A stretch of 64,000 nt of DNA from Apricaphanius iberus (taxonomy: Eukaryota > Chordata > Actinopteri > Cyprinodontiformes > Aphaniidae). Of the stretch, positions 1-10,600 are shown in pieces. The stretch is from the NCBI GenBank assembly GCA_028564705.1, contig JAPXFQ010000082.1:620001-684000 (forward strand). The letters run 5' to 3'. How positions within the stretch are numbered: the first letter of the stretch is position 1; the number at the start of each line of letters is the position of its first letter. The notes under the pieces were generated by a model, which ran no database searches, was not told where the DNA came from, and saw only the letters and a program-made list of their open reading frames with translations. The translations under genes and the position numbers were made by a program.

Positions 1-3000
1 ATGGTCCCGCACGCTTTGTTCAGACGGACCTTCCGGTTGTGAACGTTTAAAACTCGCGGTCGGGTTACTAAACAATGCAACGACAAACAAACATTAGCCG
101 CGCTGTACGGCGGGCGACGGAGGCGGCGGGAGCTCAGCACTCACTGTCATTCTGTTTGAAAGCCAACTCGTCGAACAGCTTATCCAGCGTCGCCTCTGCG
201 TCGGGTTCGCTGGAGCTACACAGACGGACACGGAACAGTCAGAAGAAAGAACTGCAGCGTCCTTTCGTCCCAATCGGCTCACGCTGAGACGTGACTTACA
301 GAAAGTAAAGTTTCTCCGCAGAAGGTCTGTTCCGTTTGCGGTAGTCAATCCCCGAATCGAGGCGAAGGGTTTTGCAATATTTCTGCAGAGAGGGAAAACA
401 CATTTTACGCATTTAAAACGGGTGCTGCGCACGCAGCAGAAAGTCGATTTAAGTTTCCTAACTTACCTGCAACACGGCAATAAAAGGTACAAAGTTGACT
501 CTCTGAAGGCCGTTTTTATACAAATCTGATGGAAGATAAAAGAGTTCTAAAATATCAGCAGTAATTCATGTCAAATATTGAGTATATAAAACATTTTTTA
601 AACAAAATCACTAGTGCCACAATTATTGGTACCCCTACCAACCGGATAAAATGAATAAAACTGAAGCATATATTAAGTGAATGCTGTTTTAAACAGATTT
701 TCTCTTAATCTATTGTTAGTAAATGATGGGATATAAAGATGGCGTTATGCAGAGAATCCTTTCCCAGGCTGGACAAGAAGTCTTTAAAGAGTTATTCTAG
801 GAAAATAAAATAAAAATACAAGAACTTCTGTCCTTTAATCACAAACATAAACATGTTAAATAAAAGAACACATAACTTTGAACTGGAATCATGTTAGATG
901 AAACTAAGATTGAGCTAAATAAAAGAAACTAAGAATGAATCTGTGGAAAAGTCCCCTCTTAACTACTGCTGAGTATGGTGACGGATCTGTGATGCTGCGG
1001 GCCGGTTTCTTATTTTAAAAATGGTCAAGGAGAATAATGGTAGAGTGCATGGCTAGAACGCAGTGAAACACTAGAACATTTTAAAATAACCTGAAAATCT
1101 GACAGCGTTGAGTCTTTCAGCAAAACAACAGGAAACATCGGATCAATGAAGGTAGAAATGATTCGAGATACGGCATATCCACCTTCTCCAACCGGCATCT
1201 ACATCCCCAGACCTACAATCTATCGAAACTCTGAGGGGAGAGCTGAAGAGAAAAGATTATAAGAGAGTAACCAAAATTCTGGATGATCTAGAGAGACTGT
1301 GCTTAAACGAACGGTGATAGATCCCTCCCTCTGTATGTTATAACTTTATTCCAATGTAATCCAAGAGGAAAAAACGGCTGTATAAAGGACGTTTACCCCA
1401 TTGATAAATTTAACTACATTTAAAATAAGGTAGGATTTGTAGAGTCATTTTAGACACAAAATCTTTACTTTTATTTGTTTTGGGGAAATACACTGCAAAT
1501 GACTTTTTTTTTTTTTTTTTTAAGTGATTAATTGATTAGGTTTTTTTTCTTCCATTAAGATAAAAGCAACAGCAGCAAAATCTACGTTTTTGAGGCACTG
1601 TGCTAAAATATACTAATTACCCTCAGGTGGACGGTTGGATGTCGCCACGACAACAACACCGTTCAAAAACAGGTTTTCAAAAAGCTGCTTTAAAATCATG
1701 GCATCTGCGATATCGGTGACCTAAAATGAGAGTTTGCAATAAAAAAACAAAATACAGATTCATTTTTTTTTTTTTTTTTTAAATCACACGTTTCAAAGAG
1801 TGACGCTAAACATTTTGGGGATTTTGTTAAAAACAAACAAAAAAAAAAAAGGTGATTTAATGTACCTGAAACTCGTCAAAGCAAAGTAGGCAGGCCTCTT
1901 CGCTGATCTCCTCAGCGACTGGAGCGATGGGGTCGTAAGATCTGGCCATTTTCCCTGCTTTCCTTTTGGGCATGCTCTGTTTCAAGCGATGAATTCCTGA
2001 AAGAAAGCAACAAAGTTTAAGTGAGAAGCTCTTTACAAGTTGGGTAAAAACATTAACTCACTGCTGGGACTTTTTCTGAATCTACCTTCTCCTGATGGAG
2101 GAGGATATGTTTTGTGCATGCACTCTGAGCTAATTTCTTCACCAATGATTCCTCCAATAGAGCCGCCCTCATCTGCCCTGAGGAGCAAACAACCCCCCCG
2201 GTATCTTACCGCTGCACTAGAATCTGTACTCACTTTTATGCACGTCCAACATAAAACCGTGGAAATGAACCCTCTTTTTCCTTTCCGTTTCCACATATGA
2301 ATAAAACATGTCCATCACCATAGTTTTCCCTGTGCCTGAAAGAAAAAAAAATAGCAGTTAGGATCGTATGAATAAATAAAACACGTTAAATTCGGACGGC
2401 CAGGCTTTGCGCTCTGGATCTCTTACCAACGTCACCGTAGATGTAGCAGCCTTGTGGAGGCTTTGGTTTAGAAAAAAACTAGAGAGAACACACACACACA
2501 CACAAAAAAAAATCAGCAATAAGATTCTATGGATAAAAAAAAAAAAAATCATAATAGTTTGAAGGAGATTGCGAGGCTATGGATTTCTCTTTTTTCCATC
2601 AGTGAAGAACTTAAAAGCTTTTAATTCCGATGTCTAAAACACAGGGTTAAAAAAACACCCTTATGTCAGAGGGGAAAAATAAATCCTTACACATTAAGAA
2701 TAAAATAAATGTATTGAGACAAGGCCAGGTTGCATGTTAACCTTTAATTTTGGCAGCCGGGGGGGTGGGGATCCCCTCCTATGCTTTCTTCTCTTTTAGT
2801 TATCGCCCAGCTTTTGTCGGTCTGATCCACGTCTAAAGCTCGATAGCCATGAAAAAGTACTGATTTTGTCTCTGGTGAACCATTTCGGTGTTGATAGTGG
2901 CCATATTTTTAGGCTGACCATCCTGCTCCAAAACACAGTGATTGCTCATATATGGTTTATTATTAGTAAAATGAATTGATTCCAATGGAAAATATTCCAG

Positions 3001-4670
3001 TATTTTAGAGTTTAAGATACCAATAACCCTGGAACTTTGGACGGGAATTAGGCCCAGAGCACCACAGATCCTCCACCATACTCAACAGGAAGCATGAAGT
3101 GCTTTTTCACATATTCATCTTTTGTTTTTACAACAAAATTATATGGATTATTTGTTGCTGACAATCTGACCAAATGAATATGTTTCAGTTTAGTATAATG
3201 GGACAAACAAAAAGCTTTTTCGAATCAAAAAACCTGTTGGTGGTTAATTTATACCCAAGGATAGAAAATTGTGGATTACTAATCAGAGGATTACAAAAAA
3301 TAAACCAGTGAATTTAAGAATGTAAAGCATAAATGTAAAAAATAAACAAATCTGTAATGTTGATTTTAAAAGTGCGGTATCTGTGTCTTCGAGTAAGAAA
3401 CTCAACAACGGAGGTCCAACTAGTGCTGTTTTCAAACGCTCAATTCCCTGAGAATTATCTATTTGCAGCAACATGACGAGCACATCAGTCTCTCTTTCAT
3501 CGCTTGGAACTAGCGAAGAGGTAAAATATATTTATGGCAAAACTTTTTTGCATTTTGAGGGGAAATCAATGTTTTAATAGCGGGCGTGTTCCATGCGCTT
3601 TGTCCATCCGGGCTCTTGTAGAAGTAAAGACGTCATCTAATATGGCTTTCCCCTGAAAAATGGACCCACGCCTATGTATTTTAAAACTGATTTTTAAAGT
3701 CATATTTTACAATATCACCCATATTTTGCAATTAATGTGCTTTACATAATTATTATTACATAATATTTTAATGGCTATTTTCAAAGATGTACTGCAAAAA
3801 CTACACACTGTCACTTTGATAAAAAAATATAATAATCACACACAACAGATGTGTACTCCTTGTCCTGGCTCTACAGCAGTAATACACTGGGCATTTTTAT
3901 TAGATTTTAGTCATTCTAATTTTTAAGGATTTTTTATTTTTATTGTTTGCTGCTAACATTATTGGCACATTTGAAACCCCGTACTGTTACGCTTCAGATA
4001 AACAGTTTTTATTTTATTTTTATTTGCTACATAAAAACGATGATATTCATGGTAATGTTTACCCTAGAGAGGATGGATGTGGGTCTGTCGGTGTATCCTC
4101 TGAGCGTCCTGTGCAGCTCGTCCAGCTTCTGCAGCACAGCTCTCTGATGCTCGTCCTCCCGCAGGCTTCCGGCTTGGATCAGCCCGTTGTAGTGATCCAG
4201 AGGTCCGCTGAACCCGGCGGCGGTCACACCGCTCTCCACCTCCACTGCCGCCTGGCCGGTTGTCACCGAATAACCTGAGAAACATCACACGGAAACAAAA
4301 CCGGGGTACGTCAGCTCCTTCTTTCCTCGTCCAAAATTCAGAGCTGAGCATAAAAACGCGAGCTAATGTTGGAAGGTAACCAGTTTGATAGCTGAGACGA
4401 CAAATAAAAAATGGGGGGGACTGAGGGGGGTAGCAATACACGTACTGGTAAGGAGAAAAGAATGACACATTCACAGATATTTTTCTGTAAAAGAAAGTCT
4501 AATTAGGATAAAAAACGTGAAACCCGCAACCAAAGCTTCTCACCGCGCCTGCAGAACTCTGTCAGGGATTTTAAAAACTTTCTGGAATAAAACTGCTCCG
4601 TAATAACACATTTTATCCCTCCGAAGGCTGACGGTGACATCTTCGCAGAGAGCGGCATGTAGGCCGACAT
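1..4670 (-). CDS. afg1l: AFG1L (LACE1), mitochondrial AFG1-like AAA ATPase; 3' part off the window
   Basis: Ten minus-strand coding exons, all bounded by GT/AG sites and in continuous phase: 4544-4670, 4063-4274, 2427-2478, 2234-2335, 1866-1996, 1621-1720, 467-525, 300-382, 145-215 and 1-67 (runs off the left edge). They encode about 334 residues. The start is the ATG at 4668-4670, which opens a short basic N-terminus suited to mitochondrial import. The Walker A motif GDVGTGKT is split between the exons ending at 2427 and starting at 2335. Walker B reads [11 protein letters not shown] across the next junction, followed by the sensor-like ATSNRPP. Further matches to the family are [29 protein letters not shown] and RLNKACGT. 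The family is a conserved mitochondrial inner-membrane ATPase linked to protein quality control. The human protein is about 481 residues, so roughly 145 are missing. Introns hold Tc1 remnants. Identity is certain; exact splice positions are inferred by eye. Confidence 0.93.
605..1335 (+). mobile_element. Decayed Tc1-like transposon remnant in an AFG1L intron
   Basis: A sequence resembling a Tc1 end (CACAATTATTGGTACCCCT near 617) is followed by stretches that resemble fish Tc1-like transposase DNA in plus orientation, such as GGTGACGGATCTGTGATG near 978 and CTGGATGATCTAGAGAGACT near 1280. The reading frame is destroyed. It sits inside the 526-1620 intron of AFG1L, opposite to the gene. The exact ends are not visible. 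Confidence 0.5.
2820..3245 (-). mobile_element. Decayed Tc1-like transposase fragment in AFG1L intron 2
   Basis: Stretches such as GGCCCAGAGCACCACAGATC (about 3051) and the phrase around CCACCATACTCAACAGGAAG resemble the reverse complement of Tc1-like transposase genes common in fish. Many small indels remove any frame. The rest of this intron (2479-4062) shows nothing else that can be assigned. Confidence 0.4.
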
Positions 4671-6689
4671 CTTGGTGTCAAAGGTGGGCACCGAAACTTT
4701 ATTAGCAAAACCGCACCGAACAGAACACAATGATGAGTTTCGGTCAAATTCCTGCAGGGGGCGACAATTCTTTAACACGGTGGTATTCAGTTTGATCATG
4801 TTAAACTGTCAATGTTTTTTTATTGAAAGCACATTTGGTTACACTTAATTTAATTAGGCGTATCAGAAGTTACGTTTTCATCCTTACAAATCATTTATAT
4901 TTTTTGCCCCTTCACAAACTGCTTGATAATAAAAATACATTAAAAAGTTTTTTTGCGAGGTGACACAAGTTGAAAAAGTTCAGACTTTAAAGACTTTTGT
5001 AAGGCTCTGTATATGAACGTTTTGCTAGGAAAATAAAAATATGAATAACAAATTTAGTTTGTAAAGCATAGGATCACTATAGATTAAAAACACAGGTATT
5101 TGATATGCACAACTCATGGTTCCAAGCATCTACTGAAATTATATTTCAAACAGTGTTAAAGTCATTTACTTACATGCCTTTTAATGTTAAACACAATGTA
5201 TTTTCGTTAAAGTGAATTAATCACAAAAATGAATTAACAATCGCTACTAAAGATGAACGTTAGTCGTCCTCTAAACTTGTCATTCATATAGACTACATGT
5301 ATTGTGTTGAATACAAATACCCAATCACGTTAGTAAAGTCAGTGCCATATAAATGTTTTTAAAAAGGCAGCTTAGCAGTGCAGTAAAATCAAATGATACA
5401 TGTAATCAGTTTCAAATAATTTACACTATTGTGTTTTACTCTACACGCTCAGCAGTGACATTCAGCTAGCTGGAGTATCCATTTATCAGAGGGACATATT
5501 TTGTCACACAGGCTGTGGTGGAAATGAAATTAAATCGATGCATAATATACTGCTCCAACATAATGGTTTTGCCAGCTTAAAAAAAGTACTACAATATTCT
5601 TACAAATTGTCATGAAAGATTTTACAAACAACCTTGCTGATTAATTGACTCAAGACATAGAGCTAAATCCCTTAATAAACTTGTGCCTTTGTCCTGCTGA
5701 TTTTGCAGAAGCACTTGGCTAGTGCTAGCTTTCTGATTTAAAAATGGATTCTTTCCTTTTAACATCTGTTGACTTTGTTTCAGCTGCTCTCTGCACAGCC
5801 AAACAATGACAACTAATCAAAGATATGTTCATATCGAACATGAAGCTGCGTCACCAAATACATTCTCTATTCTTCTGCAATTTATTGAAAAAAGAAACCA
5901 TTTGGACCTCTCGCAGGCTAACAGTACCCATGCAGCGGATTCATTCAGTAACAACCTCCGAACTGAAGAATGTTGTCAGGGTGACACCGGTCGTGCCTTC
6001 GTGTGGTGTGTTCACTCTCCACAAAAAAGATCAGATTTTTAGTTTTAAGCCGATCAAGCATAAAATCGACAAAATGGTCTTGTTCTGGTCACCGGTCGAT
6101 ATCTCGTTGGATTTGCAGTCGTCTGGGATGGTAGTTCTGGCTATTAAAATACATCGGTTGACTAATTGTTTCTTGAGATTGTTTTTTTTTCTTTCGAACA
6201 TGAATTAATCATATGAGTTTGATAGATTTTTCCGACATCTTTTCTACAGCTTGCAGGTTTTTACATTCACTATTATGGTGAAGAAAAACAATAACTATTC
6301 CAATTTAGATAGCTAGAACCATCCTGTTTCATGCATTTTCAGTTGAAATATGCTCGAAATACCTTCTGTATTACAAAAAAAACAAAAAATCACACACAGA
6401 CAGGTGACTGCCTATCAAACCACTGCAGTTTTTAATCCATTATACATTGTAACTAATAGGAGAGAAAAGGAGAAACTACGCGCTACTGCACCTCCACAGC
6501 TGCACTGACCCAGAGTGGCTGCTAAAAAAAAAAAAAACATGGCAGACAAACCGGCAGGGCTTACAGGCTTGTTGTCATGACAACCGAGGTGCCCCATTCT
6601 CCCCCTCACGGTCTCTTTAATGCCAACACCACACACTCATATTGTCACTAGCTCACTACTGTCTGTCAGTGTCTGCTGTACACACTGTA
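4671..6689. other. AFG1L upstream spacer; no gene seen
   Basis: This is the gap between the AFG1L start and the likely SCML4 first exon. The part next to 4670 should hold the AFG1L 5' UTR and promoter, but no TATA box or clear CpG island is visible. A short stretch at 4955-5015 resembles a decayed Tc1 end. Small open frames near 5.8-6.2 kb have no splice signals, no recognisable protein and AT-rich composition, so they were not called. Confidence 0.4.
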
Positions 6690-6826
6690 CACACACACAC
6701 ACAAAACCGTTGCAGTGGAATCCGCCTTGCTTTCATATAGGCGCTCTGCTATTGGAGGCAGGGAGGAAAGCCAGCAGCAGCTCGGGAGCGTTAGGGACGA
6801 TCCACATCTTCACATCTGTTTGGATG
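6690..6826 (+). other. scml4: Candidate untranslated first exon of SCML4
   Basis: The SCML4 start codon lies only 6 bases after a splice acceptor, so an upstream non-coding exon is required. The best donor seen upstream is GATG|GTGAGTGCAG, with the exon ending at 6826. The preceding 130 bases are fairly GC-rich and contain CATATAGGCG. The 5' end is not defined by sequence and the assignment is an inference. Confidence 0.35.
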
Positions 6827-7619
6827 GTGAGTGCAGCCGTCGATCCATTCCCGTTTGTTGACATCCCCCTCCCTCCATCTTTAGACCGATCTCCTAAGAT
6901 GAAGATGTTTTAGACATGCTAACAGCAGGCTTATTGTCTCTGGTTATAATATGTGCTACCGCAGGGAAGATGAGCCCCCCCCCCCTTCTTTTAAAAGACC
7001 AGGGCGGACGCTGTCATCTTAATGGTAATTCATAGCTGGGTAGCCATGGTGAAGTCAATTTCACCCCCTCCCTCCCTCTCTCTGGTAGTGCTGAATGCAT
7101 TAGTCTAATGAGATGTCTGCAGCCTGTGTGCCGAGCAGGAGCAGCAGCAGCGTGTTCACCAAAAAGGAGACGAGGAGAAAAAGCTAGATGGCTTTCCCTG
7201 CATTGTGAGGGATTTGGCTTTATTGTCAGCTGTAGGCCTGCGGGATATAAAACAAAAGGTCTTTGCTCCTGGGCTTTCACAGTAGAGCACAGCAGGTAAT
7301 AGTCAGCTCCCCTTTCCCTATCAGGGTTATTTATGTGTTATCAGTGCAGGATGGAGGTGGTGTTCCCTTACAGATCACGCATGGCTTCTCTTTGTTGTTG
7401 TTTAATTATTGCAGTGCAGCTAAGTGCTGCTGCTTTTAAAGGTTGAGAGCGTCCTACTGTTCAGATGTTGCTGCAATCCAGGTTTCCTTTACGATCCACC
7501 CTGCATCTAATGGATGCTAATGCTGCTCCTTAATATCCAGCTGCTGAGGAGCATCAAATGTGCACGCAAAGTGCAGGTCTGAATGATATTGTTTTTTTTT
7601 CTTTTGTCTGCAGCTCCAG

Positions 7620-10600
7620 ATGAGTGTACTTGCTGCAGCGGCACAGAAGTCAGACAGCAGCAACAACGGTGACATGCAGGCGGCCGCAGTGGCTCCCTCC
7701 TTCATCCCCAGCCAGCCGGGGAAGATACCGGGCAGGAAGAGGGGGAGGCCCCCCCTCAGAAGCGTGGCAAAGATGGATTTCCCTAGCCGGTACCCGGAGT
7801 CGCTCCCGCCGCTCAAAGTGCCCAAGAAGAGGGGGAGAAAGCCGGGCTTCAAGGTCAGCCAGATGGAGAGGAAACAGGGGATGGGTCTATGCTGGGTGGC
7901 TCTTTAAAAAGGGATGTGTGCGTGTGCACAGGTAGAAACACAAGCTGAGGTGCATTTTTGATTTGCTTATATTTTGGTTTTATTTAAAACAAAATGTACT
8001 TTTTACCATAGAATAAAAGAAAAAAACCTCAGATATCACAGTATCCTGGTATTTAGAAAATATGCAATCATCAATCAGCTCTAATTGGTGATGAAAGAAT
8101 GGAAAAACTGAATTTTAATTAATTCAAAATTTTTGTTTTTATTGTGAACATATGAAAGAAACGCAATCATATTTATTATATCCAGTAATCCATAGTTAAT
8201 TCGCCCACTCTGAGGGATCACACTCATTTCACAAAAAGAACACAAATTAACAGCAGCAACTCAATTACAGAATGTTTCCAAAAAAAGGTTTGATTTTGGA
8301 TTAAAAAAACACTCTAAACAAACAGATTTTATTCCAACTATAATAAACGATTAAATCAAGAAAAGAAAAAACTAATATCTATCTTATCTTAAGAGAAAAA
8401 TCTAAAACCAGGGCAATCATTTTAACAGACATGATGATATTTTTTTCATGTATTTATTTGTTTAAACTAAATAAATAAATGAATGAATAAATGAATAAAT
8501 AAACAAATTAATTAATAAATAAATGAATAGACTTGGATTGACAGAAGCTCAAGTAAATCGGTTTGTTAAACCTTGAATTCAACAATTTATGTTTACCAAC
8601 TGCCAAAGACATTTTAAAGGGTAAAAGTTTGATAAAAATCTGACGCGATTTCATACACTACAAAGTGAAAATAAAAAGGATCCAATGAAAATAATTAATG
8701 AAATGTATACATATTATTTATTCCACTTTTATGTATACAGATTAGCTGAATTTCATCTTCAAGAGGGACTCATACAAACTGTGCACACAACCAACAAAAA
8801 GATGCAATAAAATAAAGTAGCAGAGATAAAAAAAGAATTGAGAAATAAAACATTTAATAATTACAAAATGTTGTATAACGTTTTTGAATAAATGTGGTTC
8901 CATCAAAGGGCTTTAATTCAATCCAGTTCTGTGTATTCATATAGCGCCAATTCACAACAGATGTCCTCTCGAGGCCCTTTACGAGGAAAGTAATTTCAAT
9001 ACAATTGTAGAAACATTGCAATCAGTTAAAAGTTTTCAATTTAAGAAATCCCAGCAGATTGCGTTTGGTGACCCATTAAAGGTTTGAAAGCTTGCTGTAC
9101 TGTAGGAAGCAGTGTCGTAGTCAAGTCTAAAAAAGCTTCCAGTTTAAGTCATTATCACTTTACGAGTCAAAAATAACACAGCAGAGAGTAGATTTTAAGA
9201 CTAGAATAATGGCAGCCATGCAGGGCTTACTTTATTTAAATAAATTATTGTTCTCACATTATTATTAAGCTAACAGAGTAGCATTTGAAAAATAATAAAA
9301 CACGCTTAAAGTAAAATTGAAAAAAGAAACAATCGTCACCCGTTTGCCTGCAAAGGTCTTGGGAAGCTGTTATTGTTTTTTTTCCAGTAATCTGACCTGA
9401 TATAACAAGCTAACATTAGCATCAGCTACATGCTAATTCCCGACAACAGCAACATCACACGTCGGAGTGCAACTTCAAGTTAAGTCCTAAAGTTGTAAAT
9501 CCTAGTCAAAGTCCAAGTCATCGGCGTGCTGTTCGAGCCAAGTCACAAGTCCCTTAAATGGGACTTGAATCAGGACTTGAGTCCAAGTCACTTAAAGGGA
9601 AAATCAGTTTTTTTTCAAGCTGGACCTTCATTTTGATTATTTTTACGTTTTTTCACTCACCCTGAGAAGTTTGTAGCCAGTTGGACCGTTTATCAGTATT
9701 TATACATCCAGTCTTGATCAGCTCTATCCGTAGAACGGGAGTGCTGGGGGCAGTAAAAATGCCGCTTGTAATAAGGTTTAATCTGCCCCAAACGCCTTAA
9801 TTTTACCATGATTAAATTCTCCTTGGATTTACGAACACCTCACAAGTGCTGCTTATTTGTCTTCTGGGCCAAATTGGGGGCTTAACAATTAAACAATAAT
9901 AAAACGCTGACGAATCGGTCCGCACGGATGGTGCCCGGAAGAGAATGAAGAAGCACTTCCGAGGTGTTCGTTCAACCAAGGAGAATATAAACATGGTAAA
10001 ATTAAGACATTTGGATATATATACATATATGAATGTATAAATACTACTGAACGGCTCAAACTGGCTCCAAAATTCTCAGGGTGAGTGAAAAACCCCATAA
10101 AAATAGCTAAAAAACAAGGTCCAGGTTGAAAATTTCCCTTTAAGTACCTTTTCCTTGGTAGGAGACAGGTGGTTCCAAAAAAAATTTGAAGCAACTTTAA
10201 AGGCTCACACAAACCCTTTCTTGGTCCATCTGAAAACATCTGGTTTCTGACCTCTAAATTCTGGAAGGAACTTAGTTTTAAAAAGATCTTGCAGACAAGT
10301 AACCTAGACCAAAAAAAACACAAAAAACAAACAAATAATAAAATCTGAATATTAAGGATTTAACTGACTCATAGTCTCAAAGTTGTCTGCTGATCTTAGT
10401 TGGTCAGTTATACTAGAATTAGTGGTAGTGTGGTAGCGTTTTTTCAGCCAGCTGACCGGCAGCCCGCTGCTTTATGTTCAACACAGCTGGGGGGGGGGGA
10501 CGCTGTGCTCTTCTTCTTGTAGCTTAAACTGAAATCATCTGAAACCGTCGAAATTATCTGGTGGACATTTTCTAGTTGTTGATAAACTTGTGAAACCTGG

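Noticed and set aside
5806..6208. Overlapping plus-strand frames of 78 and 127 codons
   Set aside because: No recognisable domain, no matching splice signals, and unbiased AT-rich codon use; most likely chance frames.
7624..7935. A 103-codon frame overlapping the first SCML4 coding exon
   Set aside because: It is an out-of-frame shadow; the SCML4 frame with both AT-hook motifs is the real one.
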